From Thermovirgaceae bacterium (GTDB lineage Bacteria; Synergistota; Synergistia; Synergistales; Thermovirgaceae): 41,960 nt of DNA. The position numbers and the translations under genes are program-made. The notes under the pieces are model-generated. The model was given only the letters and a program-made list of their open reading frames with translations. It was not told where the DNA came from and did no database searches. Of this stretch, positions 1-8,576 are shown piece by piece (positions within the stretch are counted from its first letter, which is position 1; every line of letters begins with the position of its first letter). Location of the stretch: positions 1 to 41,960 of the forward strand of contig JAUSOU010000006.1 of NCBI GenBank assembly GCA_030656095.1, read 5' to 3'.

Positions 1-986
1 CTATGGGAGAGAGCGTTCTGTCCGTAACTTGACCTGTATCTGAGCTGTCCTATCGTCTTTACAAGTTCCGGATGCATTGACTTGATACCGGTCTCAAGGA
101 GCGCTTCCTCGCCTGCTTCAAGGATCTTCTCTTCGACATCCTTCTGGGCCTTCTCCACGATCTCCTCGATCCTCGCCGGATGTATCCTTCCGTCAAGGAC
201 AAGGCGCTCGAGCGACAGTCGGGCAACCTCCCTGCGGACCGGATCGAAACTGCTGAGTGTCACCGCTTCGGGCGTATCGTCCACAATCAGGTCGACGCCG
301 GTAAAGGTCTCGAAAGCCCTTATGTTCCTTCCTTCCCTGCCGATGATGCGCCCCTTCATTTCATCTGAAGGGAGGGAGACGACGCTTACTGACATCTCCG
401 AGGTGTGGTCGACCGCGCAGCGCTGGATGGCACTTACAACTATCTCTCTCGACTTGCGCTCGGACTCTCTTTTTGCCTTCTCTTCCATATCCTTCAGTTT
501 GAGACCTATTATATGAGCCGCTTCCTGTTCGACTTCCTGCAGAAGTACATCCTTGGCCTGTTCCCTGGACATCCTTGCGATCTCTTCGAGCCGCTCGACA
601 TGTTTCTGACGGATCTCCTCGATCTCTTCGGCTCGTTTCGAAAGGTCTTCCTGCTTCTTCCTGAAATCTTCCTCGCGCCGGCTGATGGAATCCATCTTCG
701 CGTCAAGGTTTTCCTCTTTCTGTTCGAGCCTCCGCTCGGCACGCTGTTGCTCCGCCCGCCGTTCCTTGATCTCGCGTTCGGCATCCTGCCGGAGGCGATA
801 GACCTCCTCCCGTGCCTCCGTGAGCGTTTCCCTTTTGCGCCGGTCGGCTTCCTGGAACGCGTCCCTTAGCAACTGGTCCGACTGTTCCCTGGTTCCCTTG
901 AGTTTTTTATCGCTCAAAAACTTATACACAAGGAAGCCGATCGAAATACCGACGGCGAGAGCTGCTGCAAGCATTACGGCCAACAT
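1..986 (-). CDS. rny: Ribonuclease Y, N-terminal part (cut by left window edge)
   Basis: Membrane-anchored endoribonuclease that starts mRNA decay. Only the first 328 codons are present. The protein opens with a hydrophobic membrane segment (about residues 2-20, beginning MLAVMLAAALAVGIS), followed by a long charged coiled coil rich in Glu, Arg and Lys to about residue 200. A KH RNA-binding domain follows, with the family motif GRIIGREGRNIRAFE near residues 210-225. The window ends at SYGQNALSH, whose last His is the first conserved residue of the HD nuclease domain, so the catalytic HD motif itself lies outside. The ATG at 986 has AAGGAG ten bases upstream. It follows recX by 96 bp and may have its own promoter. 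Confidence 0.95.
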   Translation of the reverse strand, partial: MLAVMLAAALAVGISIGFLVYKFLSDKKLKGTREQSDQLLRDAFQEADRRKRETLTEAREEVYRLRQDAEREIKERRAEQQRAERRLEQKEENLDAKMDSISRREEDFRKKQEDLSKRAEEIEEIRQKHVERLEEIARMSREQAKDVLLQEVEQEAAHIIGLKLKDMEEKAKRESERKSREIVVSAIQRCAVDHTSEMSVSVVSLPSDEMKGRIIGREGRNIRAFETFTGVDLIVDDTPEAVTLSSFDPVRREVARLSLERLVLDGRIHPARIEEIVEKAQKDVEEKILEAGEEALLETGIKSMHPELVKTIGQLRYRSSYGQNALSH

Positions 987-1030
987 GTGAACATCACTCC
1001 TTATTCCGTTGTCAAGTTTCGTGATCTGTC

Positions 1031-1058
1031 GATATATTCGGCAGTCGCTATATGCAAA
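1031..1058 (-). promoter_or_regulatory. Possible rny promoter
   Basis: Read on the minus strand, TTTGCA (1053-1058) and TATATC (1031-1036) are separated by 16 bp. Each box matches the sigma-70 consensus at four of six positions. It sits in the only sizeable gap (96 bp) of the DUF72-to-rny run, which supports a separate start for rny, but the boxes are weak. Confidence 0.3.
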
Positions 1059-1082
1059 AAGCGTACGAAAGTATTCTACAGA

Positions 1083-1523
1083 TTAGAGGCGATCATCACA
1101 AGCCCGACGTACAGCATCCCGGATCGCGGAAGATGAGAAACCCCTCCGGGAAAGACGGCCGGCTATCTTTCTGCCGTCAGCAAAACTGGACCATTCCATG
1201 GCAAGGGCGACGGCCCGGGCTAACTCAACCTCTGGGTCGAAGGCAAGACGCTCCTCGATAACGGTCCTGTCAACACCTCTCTTGAGCAGTTCCATCCTCA
1301 CTCTGGCGAAACCAAGATCGGGGTGAGTTGAAGCGAATTGTTCGCAGTAACGGGCATCATCGATCATCCCCGACTCCTTAAGCTGGCTGCAGATAGCCTC
1401 GGCCGATCCATCCGAAGCCCCTTTTGCAAGAAGTTTCTTCAGAACCTGCATGCAGGTGTACTCGCCCCTGGAGGTGAGCCTTACCGCGTAACTCAGGATC
1501 TTTTCATCATTTTCCTGATCCAT
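1083..1523 (-). CDS. recX: Regulatory protein RecX
   Basis: RecX binds RecA filaments and limits recombinase activity. The 146-residue length is normal for the family. The sequence shows the RecX three-helix repeats: an N-terminal segment with SYAVRLTSRGEYTCMQVLKK, a middle one with MIDDARYCEQFA, and a C-terminal one ending RLSRRGFSSSAIRDAV. The hallmark 'D..Y...F' of the second repeat and 'L.RRGF....I' of the third are visible. The gene starts 6 bp after the recG stop, so the two recombination genes are very likely co-transcribed. recA is not in this window. Confidence 0.9.
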   Translation of the reverse strand: MDQENDEKILSYAVRLTSRGEYTCMQVLKKLLAKGASDGSAEAICSQLKESGMIDDARYCEQFASTHPDLGFARVRMELLKRGVDRTVIEERLAFDPEVELARAVALAMEWSSFADGRKIAGRLSRRGFSSSAIRDAVRRACDDRL

Positions 1524-1529
1524 TATTCA

Positions 1530-3608
1530 TCACGCCGTTTCGACTAGTTTCAGTTTCAGACCGAGTTTGCGAAATACCTCCCGGCGAAGTTCCGGGAACC
1601 GGACAAGGGCGGGGTCTTCGTTCACCAGGGCGAAAGCCTCCCGTCTGGCCGTTTCCAGCAGACTGCGGTCCTTCGCCAGATTGGCCACACGAAAATCGGT
1701 AACGCCGTGCTGCCTGATCCCGCAGAGTTCCCCAGGTCCCCTGAGCGCAAGATCCGTTTCTGCTATTTTGAATCCGTCGGCAGTGGAACACATCGCCTCT
1801 ATTCGCGCCTTGCCTTCGGGCGTGCCGGGCTTGCCGATCAGGAAACAGTACCCCCGAGCAGAACCCCGCCCTACTCGCCCCCGCAACTGGTGGAGTTGGG
1901 AAAGCCCGAATCTGTGCGCATCTTCGACGACCATTACCGACGCGCCGGGGACATCCAATCCTACTTCAATGACCGTGGTCGCGACAAGGATCGAAATTTC
2001 CCCGTTCGAGAAACGATCCATGGTTCTGTCGCGCTCATCTGCGGAGACCTGTCCGTGAAGTATCCCGACCCTCTCCGCGCCGAAGCGTTTCGACAGGAGT
2101 TCGTGGCGCCTGACGACAGGCATAAGGGGGAGCGTGTCGCTCTCTTCGATGACGGGACACACCCAGTATGTCTTCCTGCCCCCATCGATCTCCTCCCCGA
2201 TGAAGCTCAGCAGGCGCGAATCATCCGCGCCAGGGATCTTGCGGGTGACAGGGGGTACCCTCCCGGGAGGAAGCTCGTCGATGGTGGAAAAAGCGAGATC
2301 TCCATAGACCGAAAGAGTGAGTGTCCTTGGGATCGGGGTGGCTGTCATGACGAGTACGTGCGGGTGATTGCCCTTTTCCGTGAGCGTTCCTCTCTGGAGC
2401 ACGCCGAACCTGTGCTGTTCGTCGATGACGACGGCCGCAAGGTTCGCGAAGCGGACCGTCTTTTGTATGAGGGCGTGTGTTCCGACAACAATGCAGGGTT
2501 CACCGGAGGATATGCCTTCCAGGACATCAACTCTCTGAGAGTTGGAGAGAGAGCCGGAGAGAAGGTGAACCGGCACTCCCAGCCCTGAGAGCCACTCCGA
2601 TATTCTCTGGAAGTGCTGTTTCGCCAGGACCTCGGTGGGAGCCATAATGGCGCCCTGAAAGCCACTGTCTACTGCGGCAAGGAGGAACATCAGGGCGACC
2701 ACTGTTTTGCCGGAGCCGACGTCTCCCTGCAAAAGCCTGTTCATCGGAACTTCCTGTTTGCTGCCGGAGGTGATCTCACCCAGAACCCTCTGCTGGGATC
2801 CGGTCAATTCGAACGGGATAATTTCCTTTTTAAATCTGCCAAGCAGCGGTCCATCCCAAGCAAGCGGAGAGCCGCCTTTTTCGGCCGCGTATGTCCTCTT
2901 CCTGAGCGCGAGCGCAGTCTGGAGGAGGAAGAATTCGTCGAACGCAAGCCGCTTTCTGGCCCGGGCCCAGCCGTCCCTGTCGACAGGAAAATGCATGACT
3001 CCAAGGGCTTCCTGAAGCGGGACAAGTCCCAGCTTTTGCCTTAAACCCTCCGGCAAAGGGTCTTCCAGTTCTGCTGAGAAAACGGCAAGGGCACCCTTTA
3101 TAAGGGTCCTGAGCCACTTCTGGAAGAGCCCCTCGGTTCCCGGGTAGATCGGGTAGATCCTTCCGGGGTTTCCTGTCACGGCGTCATCTTCGTCGTCGAT
3201 TATCTCGAACTCGGGGTTTGTCAGCTGTATGACTCCGCCCTTGTTCTCTATCTTCCCGTAAAAAGAGGCCTTCGTGCCCGGCGGAAGAACCCTCTCCAGT
3301 CCTCTGCGGTTGAACCAGATGCCCTGGGCCATTCCCGCACCGTCACTGAGAAGCGCGGTTACTATTGAGAGATTTCTCCTCCTTGTCGGCCTTCTTTCGA
3401 TAGAAACGACAGTGGCGATCGACGAGGAGAAAGATCCGGGCTCAAGTGCCGTGAGCCTGGTTGGGTTGCCTCGGTCCTCGTAGCGCCTGGGGAAAAGGTA
3501 CAGCAGATCCTCTACCGTCTCTACCTCAAGTTTTGCCAGTCGGGCGGCCCTTGCGGTCCCCACCCCATTGAGAATCCTTACCGGAGAATCCCTGGTAAGG
3601 GTTTCCGT
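1530..3608 (-). CDS. recG: ATP-dependent DNA helicase RecG (see start note)
   Basis: Branch-migration helicase that remodels stalled forks and Holliday junctions. The 693-residue frame starts with GTG at 3611 (the listed end of 3608 is the last base of the preceding stop; the true start base is 3611). The N-terminal wedge/OB domain spans about residues 60-210. The Walker A motif GDVGSGKT is at 296-303, the DEQH box at 397-400, and the C-terminal helicase half contains ATTVIEVGLDVP and QLRGRVGRG. The GTG overlaps the divIVA stop as GTGA, indicating translational coupling. recX follows immediately. All helicase motifs look intact. Confidence 0.95.
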   Translation of the reverse strand, partial: TETLTRDSPVRILNGVGTARAARLAKLEVETVEDLLYLFPRRYEDRGNPTRLTALEPGSFSSSIATVVSIERRPTRRRNLSIVTALLSDGAGMAQGIWFNRRGLERVLPPGTKASFYGKIENKGGVIQLTNPEFEIIDDEDDAVTGNPGRIYPIYPGTEGLFQKWLRTLIKGALAVFSAELEDPLPEGLRQKLGLVPLQEALGVMHFPVDRDGWARARKRLAFDEFFLLQTALALRKRTYAAEKGGSPLAWDGPLLGRFKKEIIPFELTGSQQRVLGEITSGSKQEVPMNRLLQGDVGSGKTVVALMFLLAAVDSGFQGAIMAPTEVLAKQHFQRISEWLSGLGVPVHLLSGSLSNSQRVDVLEGISSGEPCIVVGTHALIQKTVRFANLAAVVIDEQHRFGVLQRGTLTEKGNHPHVLVMTATPIPRTLTLSVYGDLAFSTIDELPPGRVPPVTRKIPGADDSRLLSFIGEEIDGGRKTYWVCPVIEESDTLPLMPVVRRHELLSKRFGAERVGILHGQVSADERDRTMDRFSNGEISILVATTVIEVGLDVPGASVMVVEDAHRFGLSQLHQLRGRVGRGSARGYCFLIGKPGTPEGKARIEAMCSTADGFKIAETDLALRGPGELCGIRQHGVTDFRVANLAKDRSLLETARREAFALVNEDPALVRFPELRREVFRKLGLKLKLVETA

Positions 3609-4093
3609 CACGCGTGGTCCTCCCTTTCCCTTTCCTCGGGGGGCGCTTCAAGAACATTCAGCATTGACCCGAATTTTGCGATCAGCCCCTTGAATTCAGC
3701 GACAAACTGGTAGCGGATCTGTCTCAGTCTTTCGATCTCACGCTTGTGTTCGTCTACCCTGTCCTTTGATCCAATGATTATCTTGTGAGCCTGAGCCTCG
3801 GCTTCGGCAATAACGACCTCCGCCTTGCTCTCGGCGCTGTTGACCCTCTCTTCCGCGCTCTTCTGGGCGAACACGAGGGCATCCTGGAGAGAGCGTTTCA
3901 GGTCTCCGTACTCTCTCAACTGGTCGTCAAACCTGGATGTCTGGACCTCCAGGTTCTTGATCTTTTCAGAATAAACCTGGAGACTTTCGGCTACTCTTTC
4001 GAGAAACTCCTCGACCTCTTCGGTGTCGTAACCTCTTATCACCTTCTTGAAATTGATGTTCTCGATGTCAAGGACGGTCAACAGTTCCGCCAC
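3608..4093 (-). CDS. divIVA: DivIVA-domain cell division/polarity protein
   Basis: Coiled-coil protein of the DivIVA/GpsB type, which binds curved membrane and recruits division or pole-organising partners. The N-terminus carries the family signature LTVLDIENINFKKVIRGYD followed by TEEVEEFLERV. The rest is a long charged coiled coil with heptad-like spacing and a short acidic tail. The open frame extends to a GTG at 4162, which would overlap yggS by 29 bp. The GTG at 4093 gives MAELLTVLDIE, a typical family N-terminus, and has AGGGGG eight bases upstream, so I prefer it (161 residues). The 4162 GTG also has a fair ribosome site, so the start is not settled. It lies between yggS and recG. Confidence 0.85.
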   Translation of the reverse strand: MAELLTVLDIENINFKKVIRGYDTEEVEEFLERVAESLQVYSEKIKNLEVQTSRFDDQLREYGDLKRSLQDALVFAQKSAEERVNSAESKAEVVIAEAEAQAHKIIIGSKDRVDEHKREIERLRQIRYQFVAEFKGLIAKFGSMLNVLEAPPEEREREDHA

Positions 4094-4133
4094 AACCTCA
4101 TCCCCCTTTTCTAAATACTGATCGTCGATGGGT

Positions 4134-4832
4134 TCAATAATTTCTCTCTCCGAAGATCGCACTGCCTATCCTCACCATTGTGCTCCCTTCCATTACTGCA
4201 AATTCAAAATCTCCGCTCATTCCCATTGAGAGTTCCCTGAAAGAACGTCCGGAGCGGATTTCCATTGCATTCCTCAGATCCCTGAGCCCTGCGAAGAGCG
4301 TTCTGGCTGCACTTTCATCCAGACCCATGGGCAGAATCGTCATGAAACCCGACAGCGACAGCGAGGGACACTCCGACAGAATGGTTTCAACGAGAGCGGG
4401 AAGGTCTTTGGCGAGGACGCCGAACTTGTTCGCGTCGTCGCCGATGTTGACCTCCGCCATGACCTCAAGGGTTCTCCCGATCGGGGAGCAGATATTCTGC
4501 AGATTGCGGGCAAGTGAAGACGAGTCAACGCTTTGGATGCAGCGAAAGGCTTCGATCGCCTTTCTGGCCTTGTTGCTCTGGAGATGTCCTATCAGGTGCC
4601 ATGGAACGCCGTTATCGGCCGGCCATGAGGAGATCTTTGAAAGAGCCTCCTGGACACGGTTCTCGCCGAGAGCATCCACGCGGCACCGGCAGACCTCAAG
4701 CATCTCCTCGACGGAGCGAGTCTTGGTGACCGCAACCAACCTGACGTCCTCTCCCCTGCGGCCCGTATGCAAGGCCGCGTTCTCGATCCTTTCTCGTATT
4801 TTGAGAATATTCTCCCGGATCCTGATCACCAT
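4134..4832 (-). CDS. yggS: PLP homeostasis protein (YggS/PLPBP family)
   Basis: Non-catalytic PLP-binding protein that buffers pyridoxal phosphate and affects amino and keto acid balance. The 232-residue length is normal. The PLP lysine is Lys37 in VAVTK. Other family motifs are GENRVQE, WHLIGHLQSNK, the NIGDDANKFG loop, and the C-terminal LSMGMSGDFEFAVMEGSTMVRIGSAIFG split around the phosphate-binding serines. The ATG at 4832 overlaps the preceding HlyD-like gene by 7 bp. In many Gram-positive relatives yggS lies beside sepF and divIVA. Here divIVA follows but no sepF is present. Confidence 0.93.
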   Translation of the reverse strand: MVIRIRENILKIRERIENAALHTGRRGEDVRLVAVTKTRSVEEMLEVCRCRVDALGENRVQEALSKISSWPADNGVPWHLIGHLQSNKARKAIEAFRCIQSVDSSSLARNLQNICSPIGRTLEVMAEVNIGDDANKFGVLAKDLPALVETILSECPSLSLSGFMTILPMGLDESAARTLFAGLRDLRNAMEIRSGRSFRELSMGMSGDFEFAVMEGSTMVRIGSAIFGERNY

Positions 4833-5749
4833 AATCTTACTTCTCCCTCTTCCGCATCTGCGCCGGAGATTATTACAAGATCACCAGGAGCAAGGCCGGA
4901 CTCCACGAGAAAGCGTTTCCCGGATACCGGTGTACCTGAAACCTCAACGGCTTTCGATCTATCCCCGGTGACGAGAAAAACCACTTTCTTCCTGTTCCTC
5001 ATGACAACCGCACTCTCCGGTATCATTACCCCCCGCATCTGTCCGGCATGAAAGAGGAAGGTGACGCTTCTGGATCGCAGATCCTCTCCGGAGAAGAAAG
5101 GCAGGGAAAGGTAGACCTTAAGCGCCGGGCCAAGGTCTTTTACGGCCCGGACCTCCGTGCGGAACGGAAGCTCTGATAATGCCTTTTTTAATTCCAGATT
5201 TTTCCTTGAATCAAGATCCCCCGTATAGGCCGTCTTGTCCAGATAAGCGACACACCTGAGCTGCTGCGGCTGGGGGATCATCTTTCCGAGAGGCTCGCCT
5301 GCACGGACCTTTGCGCCTTCACTGATGAAGAGGAGCGGTCCAGGCCTGGGCAGACTGGAACTGCCCGGCCAGAGGTCACCGTAAGACCAGTTTCCTTCGG
5401 ATCCGTCGAGGGCGGCAATGAAATATCCCGGCCGCGGAGCTTTGATCACCCTCTTCCCCGAAGGTCCCGACAAGACGGCAACTGTATCCCCGCGCGCACA
5501 GTAGACGGGGCCGCTCCCCTTCAGGAAGGAGACGGTCCCTTCGGCCGGGGAGAGCACCATCTCCTCTTCCCAGACCAGGGTCGCCTCCATCGGCACGTCT
5601 ATAGACAGGACGGCAGGTTCGGCCACTGCCAGTTCGGGCCTGAGTCGAAAATACCTGTCCCACCAGGCCCTGTAGACAAAAGCCGCTCCGAGGATGATGC
5701 AGAGCGTGAAAAAATAATAGAGGGTTTTTACAAGCTTTTCCTGTTTCAT
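4826..5749 (-). CDS. HlyD-like membrane-anchored protein
   Basis: One N-terminal membrane helix (about residues 9-30, TLYYFFTLCIILGAAFVYR) is followed by an extracytoplasmic part. It resembles HlyD/RND adaptor proteins: a biotinyl-lipoyl-like beta segment (VLSPAEGTVSFLKGSGPVY), then a second beta-barrel-like region and a C-terminal segment ending GLAPGDLVIISGADAEEGEVRLW. No ABC or RND partner is nearby. Proteins annotated this way occur beside yggS/sepF/divIVA in clostridia, so a role in division or the envelope is as likely as export. The frame opens at 5788. I chose the ATG at 5749 (307 residues) because it clears the upstream HAD gene and puts a Lys-rich stretch just before the helix, but its ribosome site is weak. 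Confidence 0.7.
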   Translation of the reverse strand: MKQEKLVKTLYYFFTLCIILGAAFVYRAWWDRYFRLRPELAVAEPAVLSIDVPMEATLVWEEEMVLSPAEGTVSFLKGSGPVYCARGDTVAVLSGPSGKRVIKAPRPGYFIAALDGSEGNWSYGDLWPGSSSLPRPGPLLFISEGAKVRAGEPLGKMIPQPQQLRCVAYLDKTAYTGDLDSRKNLELKKALSELPFRTEVRAVKDLGPALKVYLSLPFFSGEDLRSRSVTFLFHAGQMRGVMIPESAVVMRNRKKVVFLVTGDRSKAVEVSGTPVSGKRFLVESGLAPGDLVIISGADAEEGEVRLW

Positions 5750-5756
5750 ACCGGAA

Positions 5757-6434
5757 TCATAACACTCCATTGTCGGCGGAAGGGGCATCTTTGTGGCTTT
5801 CCGTCAGTATCAGTGGCAAAATGTCCGATAAATCGTCCACGACAGCGTGTGCGCCCTCGGAAAAAAGGTCCGACGGGGAACGCCCGCCTGTCGTCAGGCC
5901 GATGAACCTTACGCCGGCATTCTTTGCCGCGCGCGCGTCCACCTCGGAATCCCCTACGAACACGGCCCTTTCCGGAGCCTCGCCAAGCATTTTGAGGGCG
6001 AGGTGGATGGGCTCCGGGTGGGGTTTGGGCATGTCAACATCCTCCATCCCCACCAGATACGAGAAAAAACCCTCAAGGCCGGCGCTCGACACCGCGGGAA
6101 GAAGGCGCCTGCGGTTGGAAACGACAGCCATGGCTATTCCTTTCTCCTGGAGTTTCCGGAGGGTCTTTACCACTCCGGGAAGGGGGATGAGCCTTTCGTG
6201 CTCCAGCGGAACCAGGTTCTGCCTGTAGTGTTCTATCCATGGCGGGTCGAAGAAGCCCCAGAGCATCTCCATTGCCTCCTCCATCGGGTAGCCGATCGTT
6301 TTGAGCACTCCTTCCCTTTCCACCGGGGGAAGCCCGAACAGATCAGCGACGCGGTTCAGGCAGAAGGTAACTCCGTGACTGCTGTCGATGAGGGTCATGT
6401 CGAAATCGAACAGGACGGCCCGGGTCAAGAGCAT
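5757..6434 (-). CDS. HAD-family phosphatase (phosphoglycolate phosphatase-like)
   Basis: Haloacid dehalogenase superfamily hydrolase, 225 residues, with the Gph/PGMB type of alpha-helical cap. Motif I is DFDMT with Asp10 (nucleophile) and Asp12. Motif II is in MAVVSNRR, motif III lysine in MPKPHPEP, and motif IV in FVGDSEVDARAAKNAG. Substrate is not predictable beyond a small phosphate ester; 2-phosphoglycolate, pyrophosphate and sugar phosphates are all possible. It overlaps the preceding dehydrogenase stop by 10 bp. ATG 6434 has GGGAG very close, so the TTG two codons downstream is an alternative start. Confidence 0.88.
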   Translation of the reverse strand: MLLTRAVLFDFDMTLIDSSHGVTFCLNRVADLFGLPPVEREGVLKTIGYPMEEAMEMLWGFFDPPWIEHYRQNLVPLEHERLIPLPGVVKTLRKLQEKGIAMAVVSNRRRLLPAVSSAGLEGFFSYLVGMEDVDMPKPHPEPIHLALKMLGEAPERAVFVGDSEVDARAAKNAGVRFIGLTTGGRSPSDLFSEGAHAVVDDLSDILPLILTESHKDAPSADNGVL

Positions 6435-7396
6435 TCACTCCCTGGAATGGGTTTGTTGAGGCAATTGAGCAGTTTCATGCCTTTTTCAAGCCTTGATATG
6501 TTTTCGGCCACCGATCCGGCCACGCCCAGAAGGGCTTCATCGGTCAGCCCCCCGATATGGGGGGTCAGTGTAACCAGTGGATTTTGGAGGAGCGGATCTT
6601 CCGGGTCGGCCGGCTCACCCCAGAAGACGTCAAGCCCGGCCCCGGCGAGCCTTCCCGCGTTCAGGGAATCTTCAAGAGCCTTCCGGGAGACCAGCTCTGC
6701 TCTCGCGACGTTGATAAGGAAGGCGCCGGCATCAATTACTTTGAAAAATGATTCATCGGCAATTTCTCGAGTCCGCTCATTGAGCTCCAGTGCCAGGATG
6801 ACGAACCGGCAGCCGGGAAGAGCGGAGAGAACGTCGTCCAGCGGAAAGTATCTGTCCACTCCCAGGTCGGAAAAACTTTCTCTCCTTGTCCTGTTCACCC
6901 CGGTTATCTGCATTCCCATAGCCTTGAGGCGTTCCGAAATGCTCTGCCCTACGTTTCCGAGACCTAAAACACAGGCCCTTTTCTTCCATAGAGAGACCCC
7001 CTGGGGGGAGTAGAGTCTCCGATTGAGGATGCTCTCCCGGACTTTGCCGAATCGCCTGGCCAGCATAAGCATGTGCAGGACTGCGATCTCTGCGACTCCC
7101 TCGGCGTTGCCCGTGCCGCGCGAAGGAACGTGGCAGACCGGGATACCTTTTGCAGAACACGCCCGGAGGTCTATCCTTTCGACACCGACACCCCACTGGT
7201 GTATCAGGCGGAGCGAGAAGGCCTTTTCCAGGAGGCGTTCGTCGACATCCATCGGCCCGGTCACAAGCACTTCAGCTTCGGCGATCCGATCCGGCACATC
7301 CGCCGGATCGGCAATATCGATTTTGTTCCCGGCGAAGAGATGTCCTATGACTGAGTGGAGCCTTTCGAAGGTTTTGGGGGAGAAGAGGATCTTCAC
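6425..7396 (-). CDS. D-2-hydroxyacid dehydrogenase (NAD-binding, SerA/GhrB family)
   Basis: Reduces 2-keto acids such as glyoxylate, hydroxypyruvate or 3-phosphohydroxypyruvate, or runs in reverse, with NAD(P)H. It has 323 residues with no C-terminal ACT domain, so it is the short form rather than full-length SerA. The Rossmann motif is GLGNVG at 145-150. The catalytic triad fits Arg232 (in NVARAEL), Glu261 (WGEP) and His280 (TPHIGG). The dehydrogenase-type active site is complete. The GTG at 7396 overlaps the folE2 stop as GTGA, with GGAGG six bases before it. Substrate remains undetermined. Confidence 0.88.
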   Translation of the reverse strand: MKILFSPKTFERLHSVIGHLFAGNKIDIADPADVPDRIAEAEVLVTGPMDVDERLLEKAFSLRLIHQWGVGVERIDLRACSAKGIPVCHVPSRGTGNAEGVAEIAVLHMLMLARRFGKVRESILNRRLYSPQGVSLWKKRACVLGLGNVGQSISERLKAMGMQITGVNRTRRESFSDLGVDRYFPLDDVLSALPGCRFVILALELNERTREIADESFFKVIDAGAFLINVARAELVSRKALEDSLNAGRLAGAGLDVFWGEPADPEDPLLQNPLVTLTPHIGGLTDEALLGVAGSVAENISRLEKGMKLLNCLNKPIPGSECS

Positions 7397-8202
7397 TTGC
7401 AGCCTCCTTCCCTCGGGGGATCTTTCTCCAGCGATTTCTTGTCGCGTGACAGGCGGGCAAAAGCGTCGTGGGCGTGAATGCTCTCATGGCTGGTGACTGT
7501 GATGGAATACCAGTCGATCCTGGGGTCACGGTCGAGACGCTCCGCAACCTCCCGGACGACATCTTCAACAAACCTGGGGTTATCGTAGGCCTTTTCCGTG
7601 ACGAATTTTTCGTCCTCCCTCTTCAGAAGGGTGAAGACCGGGGAGGAGGCACTCTCCTCGGCGATAACGGCAAGTTCCTCGATCCAGACAAGACGGTTCA
7701 TCCGGACGGTGATCCTGACTTCTGCGCGCTGGTTGTGAGCTCCCTTTTCCGAGATCTCCCGGGAACAGGGACAGAGGGTGTTGACCGGAACCGACACCGT
7801 CAGGGTAAAATCGAAGCTGGTGTCACAGGCCGCCCAGAAGACGACATCGTACCGGGTGTAACTGGAAGAGCCGCTGACGGGTGCCTGCCTCGCCGCAAAA
7901 TAGGGGAAGCAAAACTCCACCTCAGCCCGCTCGGCATCCAGATGCTCCCTGAGATCCTGGGCTATCTGTTCCAGATTCTGGAGCGTAACATGGCCGTTGC
8001 AGGAGTTCAGTATCTCGATGAACCGGCTCATGTGGGTGCCCCTGTAATCCCTTGGCAGTGAGACCGCCATCTCGACGGCGGCTACAGTATGCTGGGTTTT
8101 CTCGTGCTTGTCCCTTACAACTATGGGGTAGGCGAGACCGGTCACGCCTACGCTGTTGATCGGGATGTTGCGCCGGTCGCGCTCGCTCTGGACATCCCGC
8201 AT
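7393..8202 (-). CDS. folE2: GTP cyclohydrolase IB (FolE2)
   Basis: Converts GTP to 7,8-dihydroneopterin triphosphate, the entry step to folate and to 7-deazaguanine tRNA modification. The ATG at 8202 overlaps the queD stop as ATGA with GGAGGAG eight bases upstream, and gives the family N-terminus MRDVQSERDRRNIPINSVG. The longer frame to 8250 is rejected. The metal site region NTLCPCSREISEKGAHNQRAE, with its conserved Cys and His, is intact, as is the C-terminal ITVTSHESIHAHDAFA. Length is 269 residues, normal for the family. Coupling to queD argues that the product feeds preQ0/queuosine synthesis at least in part. Confidence 0.95.
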   Translation of the reverse strand: MRDVQSERDRRNIPINSVGVTGLAYPIVVRDKHEKTQHTVAAVEMAVSLPRDYRGTHMSRFIEILNSCNGHVTLQNLEQIAQDLREHLDAERAEVEFCFPYFAARQAPVSGSSSYTRYDVVFWAACDTSFDFTLTVSVPVNTLCPCSREISEKGAHNQRAEVRITVRMNRLVWIEELAVIAEESASSPVFTLLKREDEKFVTEKAYDNPRFVEDVVREVAERLDRDPRIDWYSITVTSHESIHAHDAFARLSRDKKSLEKDPPREGGCK

Positions 8203-8570
8203 CAGGACAACTCCTCCCTCAGAATTGCCGAGCTTGAAACCGTCTCCCATATCTGGATCTCATAAAGGGAAGGTCCTTTCCCTTCCTTCGGAAATGCCCC
8301 TGTCAGCTTCTCCCAAACCCAGATGCAGATGTTTTCCGCAGTGGGCTGTGGGATGATGTCGTTCAGGTAGGAGTGATCGAGAATGTCCAGGGCTTTTTCC
8401 CTGACCGTCTTCTTGACCTCAAGAAAATCCATGATCATCCCCTCGGAGCCGGGTTCGCCCCGGAGAGTCACCGCCATTCTGTAGGTGTGCCCGTGAAGGC
8501 GCTCACACTTGCCATGGTAAGCAACAAGGTTGTGGGCCGCATCAAAGGAGTATTCGGTCTTCAGATACAT
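8202..8570 (-). CDS. queD: 6-carboxytetrahydropterin synthase QueD
   Basis: Makes 6-carboxy-5,6,7,8-tetrahydropterin from dihydroneopterin triphosphate in queuosine synthesis. The protein has 122 residues. The zinc ligands are His13 (DAAHNL), His26 and His28 (RLHGHTY), and the catalytic Cys is Cys22 in GKCERLHGH. Also present are the DHSYLND segment, PTAENICIWVWEKL, and a C-terminal IQIWET carrying the substrate-binding Glu. The Cys before HGH marks QueD rather than eukaryotic-type pyruvoyl tetrahydropterin synthase. The next gene, folE2, makes its substrate. queC and queE are not in the window. Confidence 0.93.
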   Translation of the reverse strand: MYLKTEYSFDAAHNLVAYHGKCERLHGHTYRMAVTLRGEPGSEGMIMDFLEVKKTVREKALDILDHSYLNDIIPQPTAENICIWVWEKLTGAFPKEGKGPSLYEIQIWETVSSSAILREELS

Positions 8571-8576
8571 ATCGTT

